Source: JAAFHN01 sp031421855 (GTDB lineage: Bacteria > Pseudomonadota > Gammaproteobacteria > Burkholderiales > Burkholderiaceae_C). Taken from it: a stretch of DNA of 44,011 nucleotides. The position numbers were made by a program, and so were the translations under genes. The stretch is taken from positions 1-44,011 of the forward strand of contig JANOPN010000166.1 of the NCBI GenBank assembly GCA_031421855.1, given 5' to 3'. The notes under the pieces are model-generated. The model did no database searches. It saw nothing but the letters and a program-made list of their open reading frames with translations, and had not been told where the DNA came from. Below, in pieces: positions 1 to 7,363 of the stretch; within the stretch, counting starts at the first letter, position 1, and each line of letters begins with the position of its first letter.

Positions 1-81
1 GCGGCGTTGCAGCTCCTAGCCGTGCTGTTCGCACTGTCGTCGTCGCTGCGCCTTGCTGGGACAGTATTGCGTCAGTCCTAA
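1..81 (-). repeat. Type B hairpin repeat, copy 1 (cut by window edge)
   Basis: The reverse complement reads AGGACTGACGCAA, then CCCAGCAAGGCGCAGCGACG, the hairpin GTGC-GAACA-GCAC, and GCTGCAACGCCGC up to the window edge. It matches the copies at 25759 and 31663 almost base for base, in the opposite orientation. The intact end lies 10 nt from the ntrC stop codon. The other end falls outside the window. Confidence 0.8.
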
Positions 82-91
82 CCATCGGCGT

Positions 92-1690
92 TCACTCAAG
101 CCCCAAGTCTTGGATTTTTCGGGTGATTGTGTTGCGGCCAATGCCGAGCTTGACCGCAGCTTCGATCCGGCGCCCCTTGGTGGCGTCAAGCGCGCAGCGG
201 ATCAATTGGGTTTCAAACTGTGCGGACAGCACGTCCCACACATCGGTGCGATCTTCGGTGAGCATGGTGGTGGCCTGTTGGCGCAAACCGCACAGCCAGT
301 CGGTCATGGCAACAGTCTCGTGCTCTGGCGACAAAGAGGGCCAAACGGGCTGCAAAACCTCGATTTTTTGGTCAAATACGCCCGTGGTCACCGGATCTAT
401 TGAGCTTGTTGCTATTATTTTAGGAATGATTGATTCAGACTCAATCGCAATTGACGCACTGGCTGGGCGTGCCGCAGTTTGGTCAATTTGTCCACGAACC
501 GCTTCACTGGCTAGCACCTCGGGTGGTAAGTCTTTGATTTGAATCGATTGCGCAGGGGCCATGACGCTGAGCCAATGGCAAATGTTTTCCAATTGGCGCA
601 CGTTGCCAGGGAACTCAAACAGCGCCAGCACCGACAACGCGTCATCCGAGATTCGCTTGGCCTCCACTCCGAGTTGCGCAGCGCTGGATTGCAAAAAGTG
701 CTTGGTGAGCAAAGGAATGTCTTCGCCGCGCTCGCGCAGCGTGGGCAAGCGCAATCGAATCACGTTGAGCCGGTGGAATAGATCTTCGCGAAAACTACCC
801 GCTTTGACTCGCATCTCCAAGTCTTGGTGGGTCGCGGCAATCACCCGCACATTGCTTTTGACTGAGCCGTGCCCCCCGACGCGGTAGAAATGCCCGTCAG
901 ACAACACCCGCAGCAGCCGGGTTTGCAAGTCAAACGGCATGTCGCCGATCTCGTCTAAGAACAAAGTGCCGCCCTCGGCTTGCTCAAATCGACCGCGCCG
1001 CGAGGCTTGCGCGCCCGTGAACGCGCCCCGCTCGTGACCAAAGAGCTCACTCTCAAGCAAGTCCTTGGGGATCGCCGCCGTGTTGATTGCCACAAACGGG
1101 CCATCTTTGCGCGGGCTGTGCTTGTGCAAAGCGCGGGCTACCAGCTCTTTACCTGTGCCCGACTCGCCCGTGATCAACACGGTGACGTTGCTTTGGCTCA
1201 AACGCCCAATGGCGCGAAACACGTCTTGCATGGCACCCGCCTGGCCCAGCATCTCGGGCACGGGGCTGCTTTGCTCGGCCACGACAGCTTCGCGCTGGCT
1301 TTCTTCGACTGCGCGGCGAATGAGCTCCACCGCCTTGGTGAGATCGAAGGGCTTGGGCAAATACTCAAATGCACCGCCTTGAAAAGCGTGCACGGCGCTG
1401 TCGAGGTCGGAAAACGCCGTCATGATGATGACGGGCAGCGTGGGGTGCGCCAGCTTGATTTTTGCCAACAGATCCAAGCCCGAACCACCCGGCATGCGGA
1501 TGTCGCTGACGAGCACCTGCGGCCCCAAGTGTGGCGAGTCGGGCTCGCTTGACTCTTTGAGCGCCGCAATGACGTCGCGCGCATTCGTGAAGCTGCGCAC
1601 CAGCATGCCGTCGCGAGTCAACGCGCGCTCAAGCACGAAGCGAATGGATTGGTCGTCGTCAACGATCCAAATGGGTTTGACCACAGACAT
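92..1690 (-). CDS. ntrC: Nitrogen regulation response regulator NtrC (sigma-54 activator)
   Basis: This is the response regulator of the nitrogen two-component system; when phosphorylated by NtrB it activates sigma-54 promoters such as that of glnA. The 532-residue protein has a receiver domain (about 1-125, acidic pocket DDD near 11, phospho-acceptor D63 in SDIRMPG). An AAA+ domain follows (Walker A GESGTGKE 175-182, GAFTGA loop 222-227, Walker B GGTLFLDEIGD 240-250). A C-terminal Fis-type helix-turn-helix ends the protein (about 505-530). It lies about 50 nt downstream of ntrB, and AAGG sits just before the ATG. It is longer than the family norm (roughly 470-500). The extra length is in the linker between the ATPase and DNA-binding domains, where residues about 421-442 are encoded antisense to a type A repeat. 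Identity is secure; the linker is unusual. Confidence 0.97.
   Translation of the reverse strand: MSVVKPIWIVDDDQSIRFVLERALTRDGMLVRSFTNARDVIAALKESSEPDSPHLGPQVLVSDIRMPGGSGLDLLAKIKLAHPTLPVIIMTAFSDLDSAVHAFQGGAFEYLPKPFDLTKAVELIRRAVEESQREAVVAEQSSPVPEMLGQAGAMQDVFRAIGRLSQSNVTVLITGESGTGKELVARALHKHSPRKDGPFVAINTAAIPKDLLESELFGHERGAFTGAQASRRGRFEQAEGGTLFLDEIGDMPFDLQTRLLRVLSDGHFYRVGGHGSVKSNVRVIAATHQDLEMRVKAGSFREDLFHRLNVIRLRLPTLRERGEDIPLLTKHFLQSSAAQLGVEAKRISDDALSVLALFEFPGNVRQLENICHWLSVMAPAQSIQIKDLPPEVLASEAVRGQIDQTAARPASASIAIESESIIPKIIATSSIDPVTTGVFDQKIEVLQPVWPSLSPEHETVAMTDWLCGLRQQATTMLTEDRTDVWDVLSAQFETQLIRCALDATKGRRIEAAVKLGIGRNTITRKIQDLGLE
364..429 (+). repeat. Type A 65-bp repeat, copy 1, inside ntrC
   Basis: The plus strand shows the T-run, GGTCAAATACGCCC, then TGGTCACCGGATCTATTGAG and CTTGTTGCTATTATTTTAGG, matching the intergenic copies throughout. 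It lies wholly inside the ntrC frame, antisense to it, and encodes the linker stretch IIPKIIATSSIDPVT without breaking the frame. Confidence 0.85.
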
Positions 1691-1744
1691 GAACGCCCTT
1701 ATTGAACGAGAAGGATCGCCCCTGCTCGGCCGCGCTTTTGGCGC

Positions 1745-2836
1745 TTACGGCAAGGGGATCAAGACTTTAAAAATGCACCGGCCCGGGCTGCTGTCGCATT
1801 CGATCATGCCCTGATGTTGGTGCACGAACGTCTGCGCCAGCGTGAGCCCCAAGCCTGAGCCGCCTTCTCGCCCCGACACCAGGGGGTAAAATATGCGCTC
1901 AAGCAGCTCTGGGGCCACGCCGGGTCCATTGTCTTGGATATGCAATTCCAATGCCAACTTATGACGCTGGCGTGCAATCGTGACTTGGCGCGCAATTCGG
2001 GTGCGCAGCTTGAGCTGGGCGTCGCCGCGCTGGATGCCATCATTCATGGCTTGAGCGGCGTTTTGCGCCAAATTCATGACCACCTGGATGAGCTGCTCGC
2101 GGTCGCCTCGAAACTCCGGAATTGAGGCATCGTAGTCACGCACAACGGTCAAACCACGCGGGTATTCGGCAAGCAGCACCGAGCGCACCCGTTCGCAAAC
2201 CTCGTGGATGTTGACCTCTGACACCACATGAGGGCGGCGATGGGGCGCAAGCCACCGATCTACCAAGGTCTGCAAGCGATCAGCTTCGTGAATGATGACT
2301 TGGGCGTACTCTTGCAGCTCGCGGTCGTCAACTTCCATTTGCACCAGTTGCGCCGCACCGCGAATGCCGCCCAGCGGGTTCTTGATCTCATGCGCCAAGT
2401 TGCGCATCAGTTCTTTGTTGGCCTCGGTTTGGTCTAACAGCCGCTCTTCGCGCTCGTGGCGGTTTTGGTTGTCGAGCTCAATCATCTCGACCACAAATGT
2501 GTCCATTCTTTCCGTTTGGGTGAGCATGACATGCACATCAACGCCGCCCGCGTGGTCGGCCGTGCTGGGGTTGCCGCGCAACACGGCATCAAAGCGCATG
2601 GCGGCATACTCGTTGGCCAGCGCCCCTGCCAATGCGTTTTGGACACCGCTGGGCTCTGTGAACTGTGAGGCCAACGCCCCCCCAATGAGGGCGCGGCGCG
2701 ATGTGCCGATCATGGCCTCGAACGCGGTGTTGGCAAACAAAATCTGGCCATGGCCGTCAATGACAACGACCAGGCTGATGAGCCAATCAAACGCAGCGAA
2801 GCTGGCGCGTGGGGCGTCAGGCGCGAGCGGTGTCAA
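1745..2836 (-). CDS. ntrB: Nitrogen regulation sensor histidine kinase NtrB
   Basis: NtrB phosphorylates NtrC under nitrogen limitation and dephosphorylates it when bound by PII. The protein has an N-terminal PAS-like sensor (LVVVIDGHGQILFANTAF), a HisKA phosphorylation motif NLAHEIKNPLGGIRGAA, and a HATPase domain with N box VVMNLAQNAAQAM and glycine boxes DNGPGV and GSGLGL. There is no membrane segment, as expected for cytoplasmic NtrB. The frame is open up to an ATG at 2935, but that start would overlap the preceding gene by about 100 nt and add a low-complexity R/A/Q-rich tail. I prefer the TTG at 2836, which begins 1 nt after the upstream TGA and gives 363 residues; a GTG at 2911 is also possible. 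The gene is in the same direction as ntrC and probably cotranscribed. Confidence 0.93.
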   Translation of the reverse strand: MTPLAPDAPRASFAAFDWLISLVVVIDGHGQILFANTAFEAMIGTSRRALIGGALASQFTEPSGVQNALAGALANEYAAMRFDAVLRGNPSTADHAGGVDVHVMLTQTERMDTFVVEMIELDNQNRHEREERLLDQTEANKELMRNLAHEIKNPLGGIRGAAQLVQMEVDDRELQEYAQVIIHEADRLQTLVDRWLAPHRRPHVVSEVNIHEVCERVRSVLLAEYPRGLTVVRDYDASIPEFRGDREQLIQVVMNLAQNAAQAMNDGIQRGDAQLKLRTRIARQVTIARQRHKLALELHIQDNGPGVAPELLERIFYPLVSGREGGSGLGLTLAQTFVHQHQGMIECDSSPGRCIFKVLIPLP

Positions 2837-2837
2837 T

Positions 2838-3443
2838 TCAGCGGGTCGGGATTGAGCCCAGTGCCGTGCCTGCGCCCAATGTGCCGCCTGTGTTACCGCC
2901 CGAGTTACCACTCGTCGGTGCCGCGGCAGGCGCACGGGTGAGTTCGCGCTTCAAACTCGTGATGTCCGACTCGCTGCGCCCAATGGCCGCTTTGAGGTCA
3001 GCCACTCGGTCAATGTAGCGCTGGTTGTTGCGAAACTCTTCGCCGCGCTTTTCAGGCTCACCACTGTTGTATTCGCGCTTGAGGTCGGTGAGCTTTTCTT
3101 CGGATTTGCGCAGCTCACCCTCCAAAATCAAACGGGCATCGCTGTCGCGGGCGCGCTGCTCGGCCGAGTCGTTGACGCGACTGGCGCTGGCGGTTGGTGC
3201 ATTGCCAGCTCGGGCGACCGGTTGAGGCGCAGCACGCGGGGCGGAAACGATGGTGACGCTAGCACCTTCAATGATCTTGCAACCCTTGACTTTCGCGTCG
3301 GCCTCGTTGTTGGTGTACTCGTTGTTAGCGCAGCGGTAGACCCGCTCCTGAGCCGCGGCATCCAAGCCCCAAGCACCCACGGTTACTCCCATAACAGTAG
3401 CAACAAATCCACTAAACACGGTGACCAGAGGGCTATTTTTCAT
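2838..3443 (-). CDS. Exported DUF4124-like protein with coiled coil
   Basis: This 201-residue protein has an N-terminal hydrophobic signal-like segment (about 6-31, ending in DAAAQ). A short segment VYRCANNEYTNNEAD with a second Cys in KGCK follows, resembling the DUF4124 domain of periplasmic proteins. A charged helical region (about 105-165, ILEGELRKSEEKLTDL) is a likely coiled coil, and a Gly/Ala/Thr/Pro-rich tail ends it. It sits between glnA and ntrB, all on the same strand; ntrB starts immediately after its stop. Small exported proteins of this type are common next to ntrBC in Burkholderiales, but no role is established. The function is unknown and the domain call is from the sequence pattern only. 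Confidence 0.85.
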   Translation of the reverse strand: MKNSPLVTVFSGFVATVMGVTVGAWGLDAAAQERVYRCANNEYTNNEADAKVKGCKIIEGASVTIVSAPRAAPQPVARAGNAPTASASRVNDSAEQRARDSDARLILEGELRKSEEKLTDLKREYNSGEPEKRGEEFRNNQRYIDRVADLKAAIGRSESDITSLKRELTRAPAAAPTSGNSGGNTGGTLGAGTALGSIPTR

Positions 3444-3564
3444 AATATTGAGCGCTTAACGCGCATTGGGATGCTCACAAACCCGACACACCTGCCGCAG
3501 CAATCGGCTTAACAGTATCGCGTAAAACATCAAATACACCAAATAAGCCCTTGATTTGTAAAAG

Positions 3565-3589
3565 AAAAAAGCAGCCGAAGCTGCTTTTT
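3565..3589 (-). terminator. Rho-independent terminator downstream of glnA
   Basis: A hairpin GCAGC-CGAA-GCTGC is flanked by an A-run on one side and a T-run on the other, so it could work on either strand. It lies about 170 nt past the glnA stop and about 120 nt before the next minus-strand start. It probably separates glnA transcription from the DUF4124-ntrBC unit, perhaps with read-through. Confidence 0.75.
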
Positions 3590-3653
3590 ATGATGACCAA
3601 CTGGCGCTTTGGTCCCCTCAAATCATCGAGGAACCCCAAGTGCTTTGGTTCAG

Positions 3654-3751
3654 TGGGCGTAGCGAGCGAGTCGCAGGCTAGGCGCGGCGCACAGACGGGC
3701 GACATGCCCGGCGAGCACCGCAACGACGCATGCGGCTCGCGCAGTAGCCCA
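3654..3751 (+). repeat. Type B hairpin repeat, GC-rich variant
   Basis: This 98-bp element has imperfect terminal inverted repeats: TGGGCGTAGCGAGCGAG at the left, and the right end read in reverse as TGGGCTACTGCGCGAG. Its core TAGGCGCGGCG...CCGCAACGACG aligns with the core of the other type B copies. The central hairpin is GGGC-GACAT-GCCC where the others have GTGC/GCAC. It ends 5 nt before the glnA stop codon. The stretch 3444-3756 contains no gene that I can support; besides this element it holds the terminator at 3565. Confidence 0.6.
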
Positions 3752-3756
3752 ATGAA

Positions 3757-5172
3757 TCAAAGCGAGTAGTACATGTCGAACTCGATGGGGTGCGTGGTCA
3801 TGCGGAAACGCGTGACTTCTTGCATTTTGAGTTCGATGTAGGCATCGATCATGGAGTCGCTGAACACGCCGCCTTTGGTCAGGAAGCCGCGGCCTTTGTC
3901 CAAGTAGTCGAGTGCTTGATCGAGGCTTGAGCAAACGGTAGGGATTTTTGCGTCTTCCTCAGGTGGCAAATGGTACAAATCTTTGGTCGCTGCTTCGCCT
4001 GGGTGGATTTTGTTTTCCACGCCGTCCAAACCAGCCATCATCAGGGCTGAGAAGCCCAAGTACGGGTTGCACAGCGGATCGGGAAATCGTGCCTCGATGC
4101 GACGGCCCTTGGGGTTTGACACATAGGGGATGCGGATCGAAGCGGAGCGGTTGCGCGCGCTGTAGGCGAGTTTGACCGGCGCCTCAAAGCCAGGAACCAG
4201 GCGTTTATAGCTGTTGGTGCCTGGGTTGGTGATGGCGTTCAAGGCGCGCGCATGCTTGATGATGCCGCCAATGTAGTACAGCGCGAAGTCGCTCAAACCG
4301 GCATAGCCGTCGCCTGCGAACAGGTTTTTGCCGTCTTTCCAGATGGACTGGTGAACGTGCATGCCGCTGCCGTTGTCGCCCACGATGGGTTTGGGCATGA
4401 AGGTCGCCGTTTTGCCGTAGGCGTGCGCCACGTTGTGCACCACGTATTTAAGCAAAATCGTCCAATCGGCGCGCTGCACCAAGGTGCTGAATCGGGTGCC
4501 AATCTCGTTTTGGCCAGCGCCAGCGACTTCGTGGTGAAACACCTCGACCGGGATGCCCAGCTGCTCAAGCACCAGGCTCATCTCGGCGCGCATGTCTTGG
4601 GTGCTGTCAACCGGTGGCACGGGGAAGTAGCCGCCTTTGACGGTGGGGCGATGGCCTTTGTTGCCGCCTTCCATCTTTTTGCCCGAGTTCCATGGCGCTT
4701 CTTGCTCGTCGATTTTGACGAAGCTGCCCGACATGTCTGCACCCCAGCGCACATCGTCAAAGATGAAAAATTCTGGCTCAGGGCCGAAATAGGCCGTATC
4801 GCCCAAGCCACTGGCCTTGAGGTAGGCCTCGGCGCGCTTGGCGATCGAGCGCGGGTCGCGGTCGTATGCTTTGCCGTCACCTGGCTCCAACACGTCACAG
4901 CTCAAAAACAGCGTGGTTTCTTCGAAAAACGGGTCGATATTGGCCGTGTTTGGATCTGGCATGAGCAACATGTCTGAGGCTTCGATACCCTTCCAGCCCG
5001 CAATTGACGAGCCGTCAAACGCATGGCCAGAGATGAATTTGTCTTCATCAAAATGCGACACGGGCACGGTGACGTGCTGCTCTTTGCCACGGGTGTCGGT
5101 GAAGCGAAAATCGACGAACTTGACGTCGTTTTCTTTCACAATTTTCATCACGTCTGCGACGTTCTTGGTCAT
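3757..5172 (-). CDS. glnA: Glutamine synthetase, type I (GSI-beta)
   Basis: This enzyme makes glutamine from glutamate, ammonia and ATP, as a cytoplasmic dodecamer. The 471-residue length is that of bacterial GSI. Seen motifs are the N-terminal beta-grasp region with FDGSSIAGW, the catalytic core (GPEPEFFIFD, NEIGTRFSTL, MPKPIVGDNGSGMHVHQS), the ATP/glutamate segment NPGTNSYKRLVPGFEAPV, and the adenylylation loop KDLYHLPPEE with Tyr400. The loop implies control by GlnE adenylylation, the GSI-beta form. A sigma-54-type promoter and candidate NtrC sites lie upstream (5232-5370), and the regulators ntrB/ntrC are encoded just downstream on the same strand. A type B repeat and a terminator follow the stop codon. 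Confidence 0.99.
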   Translation of the reverse strand: MTKNVADVMKIVKENDVKFVDFRFTDTRGKEQHVTVPVSHFDEDKFISGHAFDGSSIAGWKGIEASDMLLMPDPNTANIDPFFEETTLFLSCDVLEPGDGKAYDRDPRSIAKRAEAYLKASGLGDTAYFGPEPEFFIFDDVRWGADMSGSFVKIDEQEAPWNSGKKMEGGNKGHRPTVKGGYFPVPPVDSTQDMRAEMSLVLEQLGIPVEVFHHEVAGAGQNEIGTRFSTLVQRADWTILLKYVVHNVAHAYGKTATFMPKPIVGDNGSGMHVHQSIWKDGKNLFAGDGYAGLSDFALYYIGGIIKHARALNAITNPGTNSYKRLVPGFEAPVKLAYSARNRSASIRIPYVSNPKGRRIEARFPDPLCNPYLGFSALMMAGLDGVENKIHPGEAATKDLYHLPPEEDAKIPTVCSSLDQALDYLDKGRGFLTKGGVFSDSMIDAYIELKMQEVTRFRMTTHPIEFDMYYSL

Positions 5173-5231
5173 CTCTTGCTCCTAAGGTGTCCCAAATGGA
5201 CGGGGTTGAATATTCAGGTATCGGCAGTGTA

Positions 5232-5247
5232 TGCAGGATTTGTGCCA
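5232..5247 (-). promoter_or_regulatory. Sigma-54 (-24/-12) promoter of glnA
   Basis: The minus strand reads TGGCAC-AAATC-CTGCA. Against the sigma-54 consensus TGGCAC-N5-TTGCW it has the invariant GG and GC exactly 12 nt apart, with one deviation (CTGC for TTGC). It lies about 60 nt upstream of the glnA start, leaving a short leader. The presence of ntrBC in the locus supports it. Confidence 0.75.
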
Positions 5248-5309
5248 TTGACGAGGCGCGAAAACCCGGTCGCGCGCAGAAACGCCAGCGAGTGTACCAA
5301 CGCGAAAAA

Positions 5310-5326
5310 TGCACCGCTTTGGGCGG
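5310..5326 (-). promoter_or_regulatory. Candidate NtrC site 1 (proximal half-site)
   Basis: TGCACCGCTTTGGGCGG has a perfect left half of the NtrC dyad TGCACC-N5-GGTGCA but a degraded right half. It lies about 65-90 nt upstream of the sigma-54 promoter and 44 nt centre-to-centre from site 2, close to four helical turns. Confidence 0.45.
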
Positions 5327-5353
5327 GGGCACTTCTCGGATCGCCTACAGAAA

Positions 5354-5370
5354 CGCATTAATTTGGTGCA
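5354..5370 (-). promoter_or_regulatory. Candidate NtrC site 2 (distal)
   Basis: The plus strand reads CGCATTAATTTGGTGCA, matching about 12 of 17 positions of the NtrC dyad, with a perfect right half TGGTGCA. It lies between the cinA stop and the glnA promoter, about 110-135 nt upstream of the -24/-12 element, a normal enhancer distance. Confidence 0.5.
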
Positions 5371-5377
5371 ATACTCG

Positions 5378-6211
5378 TCATCGCACCATTTCGGGGCCAA
5401 GCTGCGCGGGCACAGCGAGTAAACCCGCTTTTAGCGCGTCAAACGCCGCGTCGACCGCACCCGCATCGCCTTTGACGCCCAATTCAATGTGGCGGCCATG
5501 AACGGGGTGATCAACGCTGGGCAGGCTAAACACCTTGATGCCATTGTGATCGCGCTCGATGGCCTCCATCAGCGGCGTGAGCGTGGCCTCCATCGTGCCG
5601 TACACCACGACCGAGCGCTCGCAGTTTGCGCCGATGCGAAAGTGTTCGGCGTACAACGTGTCCAAGCAATGCGCGACCATTGGCCAGGCCATGACTGGAA
5701 ATCCTGGGACGAAATGGACCGTGCCGCCACCGGGGCCGTCGCACGAAAACCCGGCGATTTTGTTGTACGGGTTCGGGATGATTCGCGCGTTTTCAGGGAA
5801 AACGCCCATGTTGAGCCGGTGGCGGTTGTCGTCGCGGTCCGGCTCGAACGCCACGCCGTGTTCAATGGCCATGTCTTGCATGCGCTCCAATATCAAGGCC
5901 TTTGCTTCTGAATGCAGCACCATGGCTTGGTTTAAAGCGGCTCCTGCGCACTGGCGGGTGTGGTCGTCTGGGGTCGCACCGATACCGCCCGTGCAAAAAA
6001 CAACATCATTTGTTGCGAACGCCTCCCTGAGCACTTGGGTGATGCGATCTGGCTCGTCGCCCACGTACCGGGCATGCGACAAACTCAAGCCGCGCTCAGC
6101 CAAAAGTGCGATGACTTGGGGCAAATGCTTATCAGCACGCTTTCCCGACAGGATTTCATCTCCGATAATGATGAGACCAAAACAAATAGATGGGGGTAGG
6201 GACATGGGCAC
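5378..6211 (-). CDS. cinA: CinA-like competence/damage-inducible protein A (MoCF domain)
   Basis: This 277-residue protein has the N-terminal molybdopterin-binding-like fold of CinA (GDEILSGKRADKHL near 17-30, then CTGGIGATPDDHTRQ). It lacks the C-terminal nicotinamide-nucleotide amidase domain of full-length CinA (about 410 residues). Such short COG1058 proteins are typical of Burkholderiales and are usually named competence/damage-inducible protein A; a link to NMN or ADP-ribose pyrophosphate metabolism is known for the family but not shown here. A role in DNA uptake is not implied. It is upstream of glnA on the same strand, but glnA has its own promoter. Several Met codons allow a start 6 nt later. 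Confidence 0.9.
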   Translation of the reverse strand: MPMSLPPSICFGLIIIGDEILSGKRADKHLPQVIALLAERGLSLSHARYVGDEPDRITQVLREAFATNDVVFCTGGIGATPDDHTRQCAGAALNQAMVLHSEAKALILERMQDMAIEHGVAFEPDRDDNRHRLNMGVFPENARIIPNPYNKIAGFSCDGPGGGTVHFVPGFPVMAWPMVAHCLDTLYAEHFRIGANCERSVVVYGTMEATLTPLMEAIERDHNGIKVFSLPSVDHPVHGRHIELGVKGDAGAVDAAFDALKAGLLAVPAQLGPEMVR

Positions 6212-6301
6212 AGTGATGGAGTACGAAGACAGGCCTCGATTGTGCGGCCGCTTAGGCGTGCGCGCATCATCGGCGCGCTTGGGCCAGTGAACTGATCAAC
6301 C

Positions 6302-7294
6302 ATGTCGAGCGCCGTTCAAAGCATCGCCGTCAAAACCCAGCTGGGCCAGTGGGTTGTCCACACCTTGGGCCCGTCCGCGACTTCCGGGTCTCATGCCAGC
6401 AGCAACGCCGAGCATGGTCAAACGAGTGACCCTGCTGAATGGGTGATTTGCTGGCCTACGGTGATGGCCGATCACCGCATCTTTTTGGAATTTGCCGCGC
6501 GGATTCGCCCACATTTTCGGGTTTTGCTAATTGACCCGCCCGGCTACTACGCCAACCGCGAAATGTCGCAAACCGAGCGGGTGTCGGGCATGATGTTGAT
6601 GTTGCTGCGTGCCCTGCACGAGCTCAAAATCGACCAGTTTCATTGGGTTGGCATCGGGTTTGGCGCCCACCTCGGTGCGGCGCTGCAACGAAAATGCCCC
6701 GAGCGGTTTTTGAGTGCTACGTTCTCAAGCATGCCGCTGATCACCGTCGCGCGCCTCAGTTGGTCAAACGGGTTTCTTCAAAACCTGTTGGTTCGAACGG
6801 CTTGGGGTCGCAGAATATTCGCCAACAAGATCTCGGCGCAAATGTCGGGCGTGCCGCCGGCTGAATATGAGGCGGTGCAAATGCAAGTGCTTCGCACCGT
6901 GACCGATTGCAATGTCGAGGTGCTCAAAAGGCTGCGCCCCACGAGCCAAGAACAACTCAACGCGCTGCGGGTGATTCTCAAAACATCGCAAGTGCCAACC
7001 TTGGTGATTGCAGGTAAATTTGACAATTTTTGTAAACTGCGCGACCAACAAACCTTGGCGCAACTGATTCGGCGCAGCAAATTTGCGACCTTGGATTGTG
7101 GTTTTCTGACGTTTTTAGTGATGCCAGAGGAATGCGCTCGGTTGTTCCTTGAGTTTGTCGACAAGTTTGCCGAAAAGCCCCGTGAGCCTGAAGAAGTCGC
7201 CCCCGTGCAGGCCGACAAACCCGACAACTCACTTCGCTCGGTGATCCGCGCGCTCGATCAATCCGACCCACGGGCCACCAACAGCACGTTTTGA
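6302..7294 (+). CDS. Alpha/beta-hydrolase fold protein lacking catalytic Ser and His
   Basis: The 330-residue protein follows the alpha/beta hydrolase pattern: strand and oxyanion region near 47-57, LLIDPPGY (75-82), a nucleophile elbow, a cap region, and LVIAGKFDNF (234-243). The catalytic positions are changed. The elbow GxSxG reads G117-I-G-F-G121, so the nucleophile is Gly119. The segment that normally reads CGH...PE reads DCGFLTFLVMPEE, so the histidine is Phe268. Asp241 remains. This predicts loss of classic hydrolase activity. The reading frame is intact with ordinary codon use, so it is not a decayed pseudogene; a binding or regulatory role is possible. The C-terminus (about 290-330) is a charged tail. 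It is divergent from cinA with about 90 nt between them. The substrate is unknown. Confidence 0.85.
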   Translation: MSSAVQSIAVKTQLGQWVVHTLGPSATSGSHASSNAEHGQTSDPAEWVICWPTVMADHRIFLEFAARIRPHFRVLLIDPPGYYANREMSQTERVSGMMLMLLRALHELKIDQFHWVGIGFGAHLGAALQRKCPERFLSATFSSMPLITVARLSWSNGFLQNLLVRTAWGRRIFANKISAQMSGVPPAEYEAVQMQVLRTVTDCNVEVLKRLRPTSQEQLNALRVILKTSQVPTLVIAGKFDNFCKLRDQQTLAQLIRRSKFATLDCGFLTFLVMPEECARLFLEFVDKFAEKPREPEEVAPVQADKPDNSLRSVIRALDQSDPRATNSTF

Positions 7295-7296
7295 AG

Positions 7297-7363
7297 CTAT
7301 TTTCATGACTTTTTGGCCATTGGTCACCGGATTCATTGGTTTTGTTGCTATTCTTTTTGATTT
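7297..7363 (+). repeat. Type A 65-bp repeat, copy 2
   Basis: CTATTTTCATGAC, then TTGGTCACCGGATTCATTGG and TTTTGTTGCTATTC. It fills almost the entire space between two convergent genes: it begins 2 nt after the hydrolase stop and ends at the alkB stop codon (7364). Confidence 0.85.

Noticed and set aside
3475..3723. 82-codon minus-strand frame between glnA and the DUF4124-type gene
   Set aside because: It runs through the terminator hairpin and a type B repeat and shows no domain, so it is not a credible gene.
4252..4977. 241-codon plus-strand frame
   Set aside because: It lies entirely antisense to glnA, whose protein is certain; no independent motif or ribosome-binding site was seen.
5378..6211. 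Assigning a DNA-uptake (competence) role to the CinA-like gene
   Set aside because: Only the MoCF-type domain is present and no competence genes are near; the name is historical.
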